Source: Melieria omissa (taxonomy: Eukaryota > Arthropoda > Insecta > Diptera > Ulidiidae). From it: a DNA stretch of 64,000 nucleotides. Each line of letters begins with the position of its first letter. The first letter of the stretch is position 1. The translations under genes and the position numbers were made by a program. The stretch covers positions 1 through 64,000 of the forward strand of contig CAXARI010000035.1 of NCBI GenBank assembly GCA_963971225.1, given 5' to 3'. Of the stretch, positions 41,901-53,085 are shown piece after piece. The notes below the pieces were generated by a model. The model was not told the DNA's origin. It did not search any database and was given only the letters and a program-made list of their open reading frames with translations.

Positions 41901-44900
41901 TACCGTTTGGAATCTATAAGCACTTTAGTGGTGAGTGTGTATTTTGTAATAATTATTATTATGATTGTGCGTACTTAGGTTCCACAAGCATTTGATTGGT
42001 TATATAGATCAGAGGTGCATTCTTTCAATCAGTCGTTGTTATGACAGCAACGAAGCAACACGTGTGGGGGCTGCGCGGATTTTTGTTTTGTTGCCTCAAG
42101 AAATTGTATGTATGAAAAAAAATTAGATGCTTTTGTTGTTGTAGTTTTTGTTTTGGCGATTGGTTGGCCTTTCGGCAATGACAAATGGGAACATAATATT
42201 TTTTTCACTTATAATTTTAAGGGTCAAGCGAAATGCACAATGTGCTTTCAACTAATTCAATTAATTAAATAATTTGTTTGCATTTTTTGGGCAACTTTAC
42301 ATGTATTAGTTTTTGCTTTTCCATAAGAAGACTTTGGGCACCCCTGATATAGATGTATCATGTGGTCGATATAACTTTTCCACAACGAAATTCTCCTGCA
42401 TTATTTGAGATAGCGAGAAGATTGACCCCATTTATGAAAGCTCAAAACTCCAGCTAGGTTTTAAGGTTATTATTTTTTCTATAAACCTAGAATCATCATA
42501 TTTTACAAGCATTTTATCGATTTTGCAGTAGGCAGCCATTTAATGTCACTCTTGCGCATCGATCTGTTCATGATTGCCTAATAGTAATCAACTTATTGAT
42601 TTTATTTGATAAAGCTGCAATCTCTAGCTACATTTTAAGGGGTTTCTTATTAACGTAACCCATACCGTTTGGAATCTATAAGCACTTTAGTGGTGAGTGT
42701 GTATTTTGTAATAGGCAGTTTTTCAATGTTATCCTTGCGCATCGATATGCTCATTATTCCTGACGGATAATGAAAAGGTAGGGACCAACATAGAAAGCAT
42801 AAGACTCTGGCTAAATTTTAAGGGGTCAATTATTAATATGCACTTATGCATTTGGTGTTGACAATCATTTTAGTGGTTGCACCCAAGTAGCAATTTTTTC
42901 AAAGTCACCGTTCCAAATCGATTTGCTTTCGAACCTTGGGGTATAGAAGGATGATTGATACCATTATAGAAAGCATACGAGTCTAGCTAAATAATAAGGC
43001 ATAATATTATTAAAATCCGTTAACGGGTCGAGATTTAAGAGCCATAATTTCGATCATGCTGCCGGTGGGATATTTTTTTTATTTACCAAATTGGTGAAAG
43101 GTGGTCACTCTGGCTTAATTTTGACGCCATTTTGATTAAAGTGATTGTGCGTAGTTAGGTTCCACAAGCATTTGATTGATTATGTAGATCAGAGGTGCAT
43201 TCTTTCAATCAGTCGTTGTTGTGACAGCAACGAAGCAACACGTGTGGGGGCTGCGCTGATTTTTGTTTTGTTGCCTCAAGAAATTCTATGTATGAAAAAA
43301 AATTAGATGCTTTTGTTGTTGTAGTTTTTGTTTTGGCGATTGGTTGGCCTTTCGGCAATGACAAATGGGAACATCATATTTTGTTCACTTATAATTTTAA
43401 GGGTCAAGCGAAATGCACAATGTGCTTTCAACTAATTCAATTAATTAAATAATTTGTTTGCATTTTTTTGGGCAACTTTACATGTATTGGTTTTTGCTTT
43501 TCCATAAGAAGATTTTGGGCACCCCTGATATAGATGTATCATGTGGTCGATATCACTTTTCCACAACGAAATTCTCCTGCATTATTTGAGATAGCGAGAA
43601 GATTGACCCCATTTATGAAAGCTTAAAACTCCAGCTAGGTTTTAAGGTTATTATTTTTTCTATAAACCTAGAATCATCATATTTTACAAGCATTTTATCG
43701 ATTTTGCAGTAGTCAGCCATTTAATGTCACTCTTGCGCATCGATCTGTTCATGATTGCCTAATAGTAATGAAATTATTGATTTAATTTGATAAAGCTGCA
43801 ATCTCTAGCTACATTTTAAGGGGTTTTTTATTAACGTAACCCATACCGTTTGGAATCTATAAGCACTTTAGTGGTGAGTGTGTATTTTGTAATAGGCAGT
43901 TTTTCAATGTTATCCTTGCGCATCGATATGCTCATTATTCCTGACGGATAATGAAAAGTTAGGGACCAATATAGAAAGCATAAGACTCTGGCTAAATTTT
44001 AAGGGGTCAATTATTAATATGCACTTATGCATTTGGTGTTGACAAGCATTTTAGTGGTTGCACCCAAGTAGCAATTTTTTCAAAGTCACCGTTCCAAATC
44101 GATTTGCTTTCGAACCTTGGGGCATAGAAGGATGATTGATACCATTATAGAAAGCATACGAGTCTAGCTAAATAATAAGGCATAATATTATTAAAATCCG
44201 TTAACGGGTCGAGATTTAACAGCCATAATTTCGATCATGCTGGCGGTGGGATATTTTTTTTATTTACCAAATTGGTGAAAGGTGGTGACTCTGGCTTAAT
44301 TTTGACGCCATTTTGATTAAAGTGATTGTGCGTAGTTAGGTTCCACAAGCATTTGATTGATTATGTAGATCAGAGGTGCATTCTTTCAATCAGTCGTTGT
44401 TGTGACAGCAACGAAGCAACACGTGTGGGGGCTGCGCTGATTTTTGTTTTGTTGCCTCAAGAAATTCTATGTATGAAAAAAAATTAGATGCTTTTGTTGT
44501 TGTAGTTTTTGTTTTCGCGATTGGTTGGCCTTTCGGCAATGACAAATGGGAACATTATATTTTTTTCACTTATAATTTTAAGGGTCAAGCGAAATGCACA
44601 ATGTGCTTTCAACTAATTCAATTAATTAAATAATTTGTTTGCATTTTTTTTGGGCAACTTTACATGTATTGGTTTTTGCTTTTCCATAAGAAGATTTTGG
44701 GCACCCCTGATATAGATGTATCATGTGGTCGATATCACTTTTCCACAACGAAATTCTCCTGCATTATTTGAGATAGCGAGAAGATTGACCCCATTTATGA
44801 AAGCTCAAAACTCCAGCTAGGTTCTAAGGTTATTATTTTTTCTATAAACCTAGAATCATCATATTTTATAAGCATTTTATCGATTTTGCAGTAGGCAGCC

Positions 44901-47310
44901 ATTTAATGTCACTCTTGGGCATCGATCTGTTCATGATTGCCGAATAGTAATCAAATTATTGATTTAATTTGATAAAGCTGCAATCTCTAGCTACATTTTA
45001 AGGGGTTTTTTATTAACGTAACCCATACCGTTTGGAATCTATAAGCACTTTAGTGGTGAGTGTGTATTTTGTAATAGGCAGTTTTTCAATGTTATCCTTG
45101 CGCATCGATATGCACATTATTCCTGAAGGATAATGAAAAGGTAGGGACCAATATAGAAAGCATAAGAGTCTGGCTAAATTTTAAGGGGTCAATTATTAAT
45201 ATGCACTTATGCATTTGGTGTTGACAAGCATTTTAGTGGTTGCACCCAAGTAGCAATTTTTTCAAATCGATTTGCTTTCGAACCTTGGGGTATAGAAGGA
45301 TGATTGATAGCATTATAGAAAGCATACGAGTCTAGCTAAATCATAAGTCATAATATTATTAAAATCCGTTAACGGGTCGAGATTTAAGAGCCATAATTTC
45401 GATCATGCTGCCGGTGAGATATTTTTTTTATTTACCAAATTGGTGAAGGGTGGTCACTCTGGCTTAATTTTGACGCCATTTTGATTAAAGTGATTGTGCG
45501 TACTTAGGTTCCACAAGCATTTGATTGGTTATATAGATCAGAGGTGCATTCTTTCAATCAGTCGTTGTTGTGACAGCAACGAAGCAACACGTGTGGGGGC
45601 TGCGCGGATTTTTGTTTTGTTGCCTCAAGAAATTCTATGTATGAAAAAAAATTAGATGCTTTTGTTGTTGTAGTTTTTGTTTTGGCGATTGGTTGGCCTT
45701 TCGGCAATGACAAATGGGAAGATTATATTTTTTTCACTTATAATTTTAAGGGTCAAGCGAAATGCACAATGTGCTTTCAACTAATTCAATTAATTAAATA
45801 ATTTGTTTGCATTTTTTTGGGCAACTTTACATGTATTGGTTTTTGCTTTTCCATAAGAAGATTTTGGGCACCCCTGATATAGATGTATCATGTGGTCGAT
45901 ATCACTTTTCCACAACGAAATTCTCCTGCATTATTTGAGATAGCGAGAAGATTGACCCCATTTATGAAAGCTCAAAACTCCAGCTAGGTTTTAAGGTTAT
46001 TATTTTTTCTATAAACCTAGAATCATCATATTTTACAAGCATTTTATCGATTTTGCAGTAGTCAGCCATTTAATGTCACTCTTGCGCATCGATCTGTTCA
46101 TGATTGCCTAATAGTAATCAAATTATTGATATAATTTGATAAAGCTGCAATCTCTAGCTACATTTTAAGGGGTTTTTTATTAACGTAACCCATACCGTTT
46201 GGAATCTATAAGCACTTTAGTGGTGAGTGTGTATTTTGTAATAGGCAGTTTTTCAATGTTATCCTTGCGCATCGATATGCTCATTATTCCTGACGGATAA
46301 TGAAAAGGTAGGGACCAATATAGAAAGCATAAGACTCTGGCTAAATTTTAAGGGGTCAATTATTAAAATGCACTTATGCATTTGGTGTTGACAAGCATTT
46401 TAGTGGTTGCACCCAAGTAGCAATTTTTTCAAAGTCACCGTTCCAAATCGATTTGCTTTCGAACCTTGGGGTATAGAAGGATGATTGATATCATTATAGA
46501 AAGCATACGAGTCTAGCTAAGGCATAATATTATTAAAATCCGTTAACGGGTCGAGATTTAACAGCCATAATTTCGATCATGCTGCCGGTGGGATATTTTT
46601 TTTATTTACCAAATTGGTGAAAGGTGGTCACTCTGGCTTAATTTTGACGCCATTTTGATTAAAGTGATTGTGCGTACTTAGGTTCCACAAGCATTTGATT
46701 GATTATTTAGATCAGAGGTGCATTCTTTCAATCAGTCGTTGTTGTGACAGCAACGAAGCAACACGTGTGGGGGCTGCGCGGATTTTTGTTTTGTTGCCTC
46801 AAGAAATTGTATGTATGAAAAAAAATTATATGCTTTTGTTGTTGTAGTTTTTGTTTTGGCGATTGGTTGGCCTTTCGGCAATGACAAATGGGAACATTAT
46901 ATTTTTTTCACTTATAATTTTAAGGGTCAAGCGAAATGCACAATGTGCTTTCAACTAATTCAACTAATTAAATAATTTGTTTGCATTTTTTTTGGGCAAC
47001 TTTACATGTATTGGTTTTTGCTTTTCCATAAGAAGATTTTGGGCACCCCCTGATATAGATGTATCATGTGGTCGATATCACTTTTCCACAACGAAATTCT
47101 CCTGCATTAGTTGAGATAGCGAGAAGATTGACCCCATTTATGAAAGCTCAAAACTCCAGCTAGGTTTTAAGGTTATTATTTTTTCTATAAACCTAGAATC
47201 AAAATATTTTACAAGCATTTTATCGATTTTGCAGTAGGCAGCCATTTAATGTCACTCTTGCGCATCGATCTGTTCATGATTGCCGAATAGTAATCAAATT
47301 GTTGATTTAA
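38920..47310. repeat. Satellite block F
   Basis: Monomer anchors at 40025, 41200, 41962, 43142, 44323, 45491 and 46665. The monomer from 41200 is cut short: it jumps from ATTTTGTAAT (about 41950) to AATTATTATTATGATTGTGC and starts the next monomer at 41962, only 763 bp later. Elsewhere the spacing is 1168-1181. Signatures of HOR types A, B and C reappear in shuffled combinations. No gene. Confidence 0.93.
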
Positions 47311-48031
47311 GGGGGTCTTCTACCTTGTTGGTTCAAAAAAATCGATTTTATTTTTTTTGCAGTTTTGTGGCCTAGAAGGTACTAGAAATATAATATTCAA
47401 AGGGTATAACCGAAATCTTATTATTTCGGGGTTTTAAGAGTCATCGAATATAGCTCCGCATGCTGTTATCGCAGCGCTCATCGCCACTTTAAATGCAATT
47501 TCCCAAAAGTTGTGTTTTTGCAACTGGTTGGCAAGATATCTCGAGAACTAATTGATCAATTAACTAAAGTGATATATCAAAATTTGCGGAAAACATGTTG
47601 CTATCGTTTGACACGAGCTTTTTAGATTTTTTTCATTTTAACGATTTTTACAGCTATTCTTGACCTTGAAAATGTAGACATTTTTGTTTGTTTGTTGCCT
47701 GTTTCGTGAAATTTTGGAATTTTTCAAAAACCTCGTGTCAAACGATAGCCAAAGTCATAAAGAAACTAAATCATTTTGGTTTTTTTGTTTCAGACGACTT
47801 TCATGGGCTGAATCGTGACAACCGTTTTAGTATAAATTTTTCGTAAGGGACATTTCAAGGTCAAATCACGGTCAAACTAGAGACAGTAAAATTTCAGAAA
47901 AATTAATGTTGAAAGTATAGAAATAAACGAATTCAATGCAAAAAACCGAACCTTGATTGCATTATTGGTTCCCCTACAATCTATTGTCAAAAAACAGTAT
48001 CAAAAACGAGGCCACAAGGTAGAAGACCCCC
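47311..48031. mobile_element. TTAA-flanked TIR element (721 bp), non-autonomous
   Basis: Termini GGGGGTCTTCTACCTTG (left) and its exact reverse complement (right), flanked by TTAA on both sides (47307-47310, 48032-48035). TTAA duplication is the hallmark of piggyBac-type transposition, although the terminal G-run is not the canonical piggyBac end. Inside, GCTATCGTTTGACACGAG (47600-47617) is repeated inverted at 47732-47749. No transposase frame. Confidence 0.88.
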
Positions 48032-48044
48032 TTAATTTGATAAA

Positions 48045-48286
48045 TTTACTTCTGATTTCTGTTTGAACTTCTGTGAACGCGGACGCATATTGTGCACGTC
48101 GTAAACAAATAAAGTTTTTCGGAGTATAAAAAAATCGCAATATTGTTTAAATAAGAGACAGAGACTCATAACAAATTGCACTGATTGCAAGGCCACTCAC
48201 TTGCCGTGAAATCAATCTGTGTTTTAAAATATTAACAAAAAACCAAAAAAGAAAATCAAAACAAAACAAAACAAGCAGTGTCCACC
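48045..48286 (+). promoter_or_regulatory. Jockey-like 5' UTR (expected internal promoter)
   Basis: 242 bp between the insertion point and the ORF1 ATG. Jockey-type elements drive transcription from an internal pol II promoter at their 5' end. I see GTGAACGCGGACGCATATTG near 48073 but no certain initiator, so promoter function is by analogy. Confidence 0.4.
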
Positions 48287-49876
48287 ATGAGTGTGCAGCA
48301 CTCTCCCCCTTGGGAGAGAACAAGATCTATGAGTGAGTCAAAAACTCAGTCACTCAAAAAATTGCCGCTTGAGGATATTCCGCGCGCGAATGATGCACAA
48401 AGGGGACAAAAGGAAAAAGGGGAAAAGCAAGCAGTTCTCAACGATAATTTTCGCTCTCCTCTATTAACTTGGAGCTCACAATGTAAAACTCCTGTTATGA
48501 GCACATCATCTTGCGTGAGTACTACCGGTATGCCAACAACGACCACAACCAACACAACAACAACAACAACACCTGTTGTCTCCTCAACTACATCAACAAC
48601 AACTTCAACGAACATGCTGCTATCTACTCGCTCTGCTGCCCTCATATCGTCACCCATGCAAAAGGAACAGGCACTTACCACATCATCAATTCCCAAAAGA
48701 GCACGCAACTCACCAACTAAACAAACTATGCCCGCCGCTAATAAAAAACAAAAAACAGCAGTATTGAGTCAAAGCAAGTTGTCAAACTACTGGTTGAGTG
48801 AAATCTCCTCATCAAATAAATTTGCGGTCTTAGCTACTGATGATAAAGATGACGATGATGGCAACGAAAACCAACTAACCACTACACAAACAACAATTAC
48901 AGACAGCAATAAAGGAACAAAAACAATGAACAAGCCGCCTCCTATTTATGTTCAGGGCGTCGAATGCATAAAAACATTGAAAAATGCGTTAAATGCAGCA
49001 GCAGAAAATGCGTTTCTCCTGAAAGTTCTACCAAATAATCAGGTTCGTGTCCAGGCTAATGATTTAAAAACGTATAAACATATACATGAAATGCTTAAAG
49101 AAAAAGGGACGAAACTCTATACATTCAGACCAAAAAATGAAAAAGGTTTTAAAGTCGTTCTACGGAACATGCATCCTTCTGCTGATCAAGACGAAATTAA
49201 AAGAGAATTGAATAAAAAAGGCCACAAAGTTCTGAACATATTCAATATAACACAAAGGACAACAAAAACACCACTACCCCTATTCTTCATCGAGCTGGAA
49301 ATCAACACAAACAATAAGGACATTTACAGGATAGACAAACTAATGCACTGCATAGTGACATTCGAGGCACCTCATCATAAACGGACGATTGCACAGTGCA
49401 CTCAGTGTCAAAAATACGGACACACAAAAAACTATTGCACGATGGACCCAGTATGCGTCAAGTGTGCTGGTAAGCATTTATCAAGCGATTGCAAGAAACA
49501 TGACGGTATAGTTAAGTGTGCTCTGTGTGGAGGTAATCATACTGCCAACTACAAAGGCTGCGAAATATATAAAGCCTTAAAAATTAGTAGATTCCCACCC
49601 CTACGCACAAAAGAACCTGAAACAAAAAAAGTAACTGACACAACAAAAATGACAAATGTAAACCCTGCTCAGTCAATAATAACACCTGGCATAAGCTATG
49701 CGCAGGCAGTAGCATCATCAATAAGTAAAAACCCGGAGCAAGAACGCAGTAATAATTCTACTGACACTAAAGACATCGATGAATTAAAAGACATGGTAAA
49801 ATCCCTAATTAATCAAATGAACGATATGATGAATATAATAGCAATGTTACTTAAAAATTTAAATGGACAAAAATAA
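48287..49876 (+). CDS. Jockey-like ORF1 (Gag-like, zinc knuckles)
   Basis: The ATG at 48287 sits in a CCACCATG context and is preferred over the in-frame GTG at 48278; the product is about 529 residues. The N-terminal part is Ser/Thr-rich with a striking Thr run (about residues 85-110, poly-ACA codons). A nucleic-acid-binding region at about 219-285 starts IYVQGVECI. A PRE_C2HC-like domain follows at about 288-365, then three CCHC-type knuckles at about 371-425 (CTQCQKYGHTKNYC, CVKCAGKHLSSDC, CALCGGNHTANYKGC). The C-terminus carries a short coiled coil (DELKDMVKSLINQMNDM). It should package the LINE RNA. No frameshift or stop. The stop overlaps the ORF2 start. Confidence 0.93.
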   Translation: MSVQHSPPWERTRSMSESKTQSLKKLPLEDIPRANDAQRGQKEKGEKQAVLNDNFRSPLLTWSSQCKTPVMSTSSCVSTTGMPTTTTTNTTTTTTPVVSSTTSTTTSTNMLLSTRSAALISSPMQKEQALTTSSIPKRARNSPTKQTMPAANKKQKTAVLSQSKLSNYWLSEISSSNKFAVLATDDKDDDDGNENQLTTTQTTITDSNKGTKTMNKPPPIYVQGVECIKTLKNALNAAAENAFLLKVLPNNQVRVQANDLKTYKHIHEMLKEKGTKLYTFRPKNEKGFKVVLRNMHPSADQDEIKRELNKKGHKVLNIFNITQRTTKTPLPLFFIELEINTNNKDIYRIDKLMHCIVTFEAPHHKRTIAQCTQCQKYGHTKNYCTMDPVCVKCAGKHLSSDCKKHDGIVKCALCGGNHTANYKGCEIYKALKISRFPPLRTKEPETKKVTDTTKMTNVNPAQSIITPGISYAQAVASSISKNPEQERSNNSTDTKDIDELKDMVKSLINQMNDMMNIIAMLLKNLNGQK

Positions 49877-52550
49877 AAATCTGACAATCTTAATATGGAA
49901 CGCAAATGGACTAACACAACACTACTTAGAATTAAAGCAATATCTAACTGAAACAGAAATTGACATTGCACTAATTGCAGAAACCCACTTCACAGATAAC
50001 AGTTACCTCAACTTTCCTGGATATCAGTTATATGCCACTAACCACCCTGACGGAAGAGCTCATGGGGGAGCTGCCATAATTGTAAAAGCCAATATTAAAC
50101 ACACTCAACAGCTACCGTATAAAATGCCACATATACAATCATCGACTATAGAAATTAATGACAAAAATGGACCAATATTAATTTCTTCCATCTATTGCCC
50201 ACCCAGGCACATAATCACGACAGAACAATATGCTGTTTTCTTCAAGACGCTAAACAATAGATTCATCATTGCTGGAGACTGGAATGCAAAGCACATTGAC
50301 TGGGGCTCAAGGCTGACAAATAAAAAAGGACGTAACCTGATTAATGCGATTGATAAAACCAACTGTAAGTTTCTAAGTACGGGAGAACCTACTTATTGGC
50401 CAACCGACATAATGAAAACTCCTGACCTAATTGATTTTTGCATAACAAAAAATATAAAGTCACACCATCTTCAGATTAAATCGTGCTTTGATTTGTCATC
50501 TGACCACTCGCCGCTGATACTTGACTACACAGCTGAAATTGTACCCAAGGACGTAAAACCTCAAATATTCAATGACAAGACCAACTGGGATATGTTTCGA
50601 CAACATACTGAACAGCACCTGTTACAAAGACTTTCATTGAAATCGCAACTTGATATCGAGCGTGCCATCATCTTTTTTAATGACATCATTTTAGACGCAG
50701 GAATGAAAGCCACACCGCTGCAGCAACCAAATTCATATAGATCTCATTCGGACAAAGCAATCAAGAGGCTAATTTTAGAAAAAAGGAGGCTGAGAAAACA
50801 ATGGCAAATAACCAGATCACCTGACGACAAACGAAAATTAAATGCAGCAACAAAAAACCTAAAGGCTAGTCTTAACGAAATGAGAAACCAGGAAATAGCG
50901 AACTATTTAATGTACTTGACACCCACTCAGACCACAAATTATTCGCTTTGGAAATGTACTAAAAAGCTGAAAAAGCAAATCAGACACCAGCCACCGCTAA
51001 GGAAAAGTGACAACTCGTGGGCTATCACCAATGACGAAAAAGCAAAAACACTAGCAAAATACTTTGAAAAGGTCCTTTCAAATGATGACGACAGGGAAAT
51101 TAAGCCATGTGACAACATAAATATTGACTTATCCACTAAAATACGGAAAACAACGACGCATGAAATAGAATATTGCATTAAAAAGAGGATTAAGCATAAA
51201 AAGGCTCCAGGTTACGACATGCTAACAGGCAAAGCATTAGCCGAACTACCACTCAAAGGATATATGTTCATAAGAAACATAATTAATGCTATGTTTCGAA
51301 TGCAATATTTCCCAAAAGTATGGAAAGTGGCGGAAATCATCGCACTTCCGAAACCAGGAAAGGATCCCACTGACGTAGCATCTTATAGACCAATAAGCCT
51401 ACTACCGACAATATCCAAGATTGCAGAAAAGCTACTACATGATAGACTCAGCGAAATACTTGACAAAAAACATGTAATACCTGACCACCAATTTGGATTC
51501 AGAAAAGAGCATTCTACAATACAGCAGATTCATCGCATAACAAATAAGATCATGACTGATTTCGAAAATAAACGTTACTGTGTCGCTGTGTTCCTAGACG
51601 TAGCAAAAGCATTTGACAAAGTATGGCATAAAGGACTATTATACAAACTGAGCATGATCTTACCACTTGACTATTACCTCATCATCAAAAGCTATATTAG
51701 TGACCGTACCTTCTACATCAAATACAATGACAAGTACTCGCATATTCACTCGATAACAGCAGGAGTCCCACAAGGTAGCGTCCTAGGACCACTGTTATAT
51801 GTTTTGTTCACTTCAGACATACCAAAACCAGACAACGTAAATTCGGCTGTTGCTACTTTTGCTGACGACACAATTTTATTGGCTTCAGACAAGAACCTAG
51901 CAGTTGCTACGGAAAAACTACAAAAGTACACCGACGCAGTTAAGAACTGGTTTGACAAATGGAGTTTGAAAATAAACGAGGACAAGACTGTTCAAGTGAT
52001 ATTTACAACAAAAACAAAATACACAGGCGCTCCAATAAAAATCAATGACAAAAATATAACCATAGAACAAACAGCAAAATATCTTGGTATACATTTGGAT
52101 TCAAAACTGCACTGGCACTACCATATTAAACAAAAAATCAAACAGATAAAAGAGAAATGCAGACAACTTCACTGGCTTTTGGCTAAGAGATCTAAACTCA
52201 GTATTGACAATAAACTGCTGCTATATAAAACAGTTATTAAACCAATTTGGCTATATGGACTGCAAATATGGGGAACTGCCAAGAAGACGCACTTAACAAA
52301 AATACAACGACAACAATCAAAAATCCTACGTATAATAACACTATCAGACCGTTACACTACAAACGCCGACATTCATGAAATGCTAAAAATATCAACAGTT
52401 GATGACGAGGTGAAAAAAGTAACAACAAGGCATTTTGACGTACTTAAAAAACACAAGAACACAGAAATCAACTCACTCTTGCAACGCGAAAACCAGACAA
52501 GACGACGGCTAAAAAGGAATCGACCATGTGACCTATTGTCCCTAAACTAA
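49863..52550 (+). CDS. Jockey-like ORF2: APE endonuclease and reverse transcriptase
   Basis: 895 codons, uninterrupted. The endonuclease (about 1-225) shows WNANGL, AETHF, GGAAIIV, GDWNAKH, DFCITK and SSDHSPL, i.e. all the usual catalytic blocks. The RT shows KAPGYDMLTG, YRPISLLPTISK, FLDVAKAFDKVW, AGVPQGSVLGPLLYVLF and the catalytic FADD at 666-669, then the KYLGIHLD and WLYGLQIWGT blocks typical of Jockey. There is no RNase H and no C-terminal CCHC. Translation probably depends on reinitiation after ORF1, since the ATG lies 14 nt before the end of ORF1 (AAATGGACAAAAATAA). This is the best candidate in the window for an active element. Confidence 0.95.
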   Translation: MDKNKNLTILIWNANGLTQHYLELKQYLTETEIDIALIAETHFTDNSYLNFPGYQLYATNHPDGRAHGGAAIIVKANIKHTQQLPYKMPHIQSSTIEINDKNGPILISSIYCPPRHIITTEQYAVFFKTLNNRFIIAGDWNAKHIDWGSRLTNKKGRNLINAIDKTNCKFLSTGEPTYWPTDIMKTPDLIDFCITKNIKSHHLQIKSCFDLSSDHSPLILDYTAEIVPKDVKPQIFNDKTNWDMFRQHTEQHLLQRLSLKSQLDIERAIIFFNDIILDAGMKATPLQQPNSYRSHSDKAIKRLILEKRRLRKQWQITRSPDDKRKLNAATKNLKASLNEMRNQEIANYLMYLTPTQTTNYSLWKCTKKLKKQIRHQPPLRKSDNSWAITNDEKAKTLAKYFEKVLSNDDDREIKPCDNINIDLSTKIRKTTTHEIEYCIKKRIKHKKAPGYDMLTGKALAELPLKGYMFIRNIINAMFRMQYFPKVWKVAEIIALPKPGKDPTDVASYRPISLLPTISKIAEKLLHDRLSEILDKKHVIPDHQFGFRKEHSTIQQIHRITNKIMTDFENKRYCVAVFLDVAKAFDKVWHKGLLYKLSMILPLDYYLIIKSYISDRTFYIKYNDKYSHIHSITAGVPQGSVLGPLLYVLFTSDIPKPDNVNSAVATFADDTILLASDKNLAVATEKLQKYTDAVKNWFDKWSLKINEDKTVQVIFTTKTKYTGAPIKINDKNITIEQTAKYLGIHLDSKLHWHYHIKQKIKQIKEKCRQLHWLLAKRSKLSIDNKLLLYKTVIKPIWLYGLQIWGTAKKTHLTKIQRQQSKILRIITLSDRYTTNADIHEMLKISTVDDEVKKVTTRHFDVLKKHKNTEINSLLQRENQTRRRLKRNRPCDLLSLN

Positions 52551-52730
52551 AAATCTGTTACCTAAATATTAAGAAACAATTGTAAATTCCAATCCTGACT
52601 GTATCGCTCTAGGCACTGGCCTTATTGTGATGTTTTTATTGATCTTCCTACCTAAATGTTTAACCAAATACTTGATGTCAACGACAGTTGCATAAATAAA
52701 TGGGAAATAAAAAAAAAAAAAAAAAAAAAA
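52551..52730 (+). other. Jockey-like 3' UTR and poly-A tail
   Basis: Short 3' UTR ending GCATAAATAAATGGGAAATA followed by 22 As. AATAAA lies about 15 bp before the tail. The uniform uninterrupted tail suggests a fairly recent insertion. Confidence 0.9.
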
Positions 52731-52783
52731 TTTGATAAAGCTGCAATCTCTAGCTACATTTTAAGGGGTTTTTTATTAACGTA
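52731..52783. repeat. Satellite fragment between two insertions
   Basis: 53 bp of monomer (TTTGATAAAGCTGCAATCTC ... TTATTAACGTA) between the Jockey-like tail and the pogo-like element. It continues in phase at 55083 (TAACCCATACC). Confidence 0.9.
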
Positions 52784-53085
52784 GGGTCAGATGGGGGAAA
52801 TGTAAACACTTTTTGCTTTTTTTGCGCAAGTACTTTGAAAAAACTGAAAAAATACTTTTTAGGACACCTTTTCTACTTTCAAAAATTAACATTATTTTTA
52901 AAAAACATCAGGTATTGCACTGGTGATCAGTAACTCGCTCTTTGAAACCAACGAAGCGCAAAAGAGTGGTGTTTACATTTACCCCGGTGTTGTTTACATT
53001 TCCCAAATTATTTTTAAAATTCAGGGGTAAAAGGAAACAGTGCTTTCGCTCCCTTAAGACACTCGGGACTTCGGTATCTAGGTAT

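Larger units (their letters stand above)
48045..52730 (+). mobile_element. Jockey-clade non-LTR retrotransposon (LINE), apparently full length
   Basis: A plus-strand LINE with intact ORF1 and ORF2 overlapping by 14 bp, a ~240-bp 5' UTR, a ~160-bp 3' UTR and a 22-nt poly-A tail (52709-52730). The satellite sequence AATTTGATAAA is duplicated at 48034-48044 and about 52729-52739 (11 bp, the first As being ambiguous with the tail). ORF1 with a PRE_C2HC-like region and three zinc knuckles, plus an APE-RT ORF2 without RNase H, fits the Jockey clade. It sits right beside the TTAA element within a small satellite remnant. Confidence 0.93.

Noticed and set aside
48346..48708. Antisense open frame over the Jockey-like ORF1
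   Set aside because: A shadow of the Thr-rich ACA-codon run (read as Val repeats) on the opposite strand.
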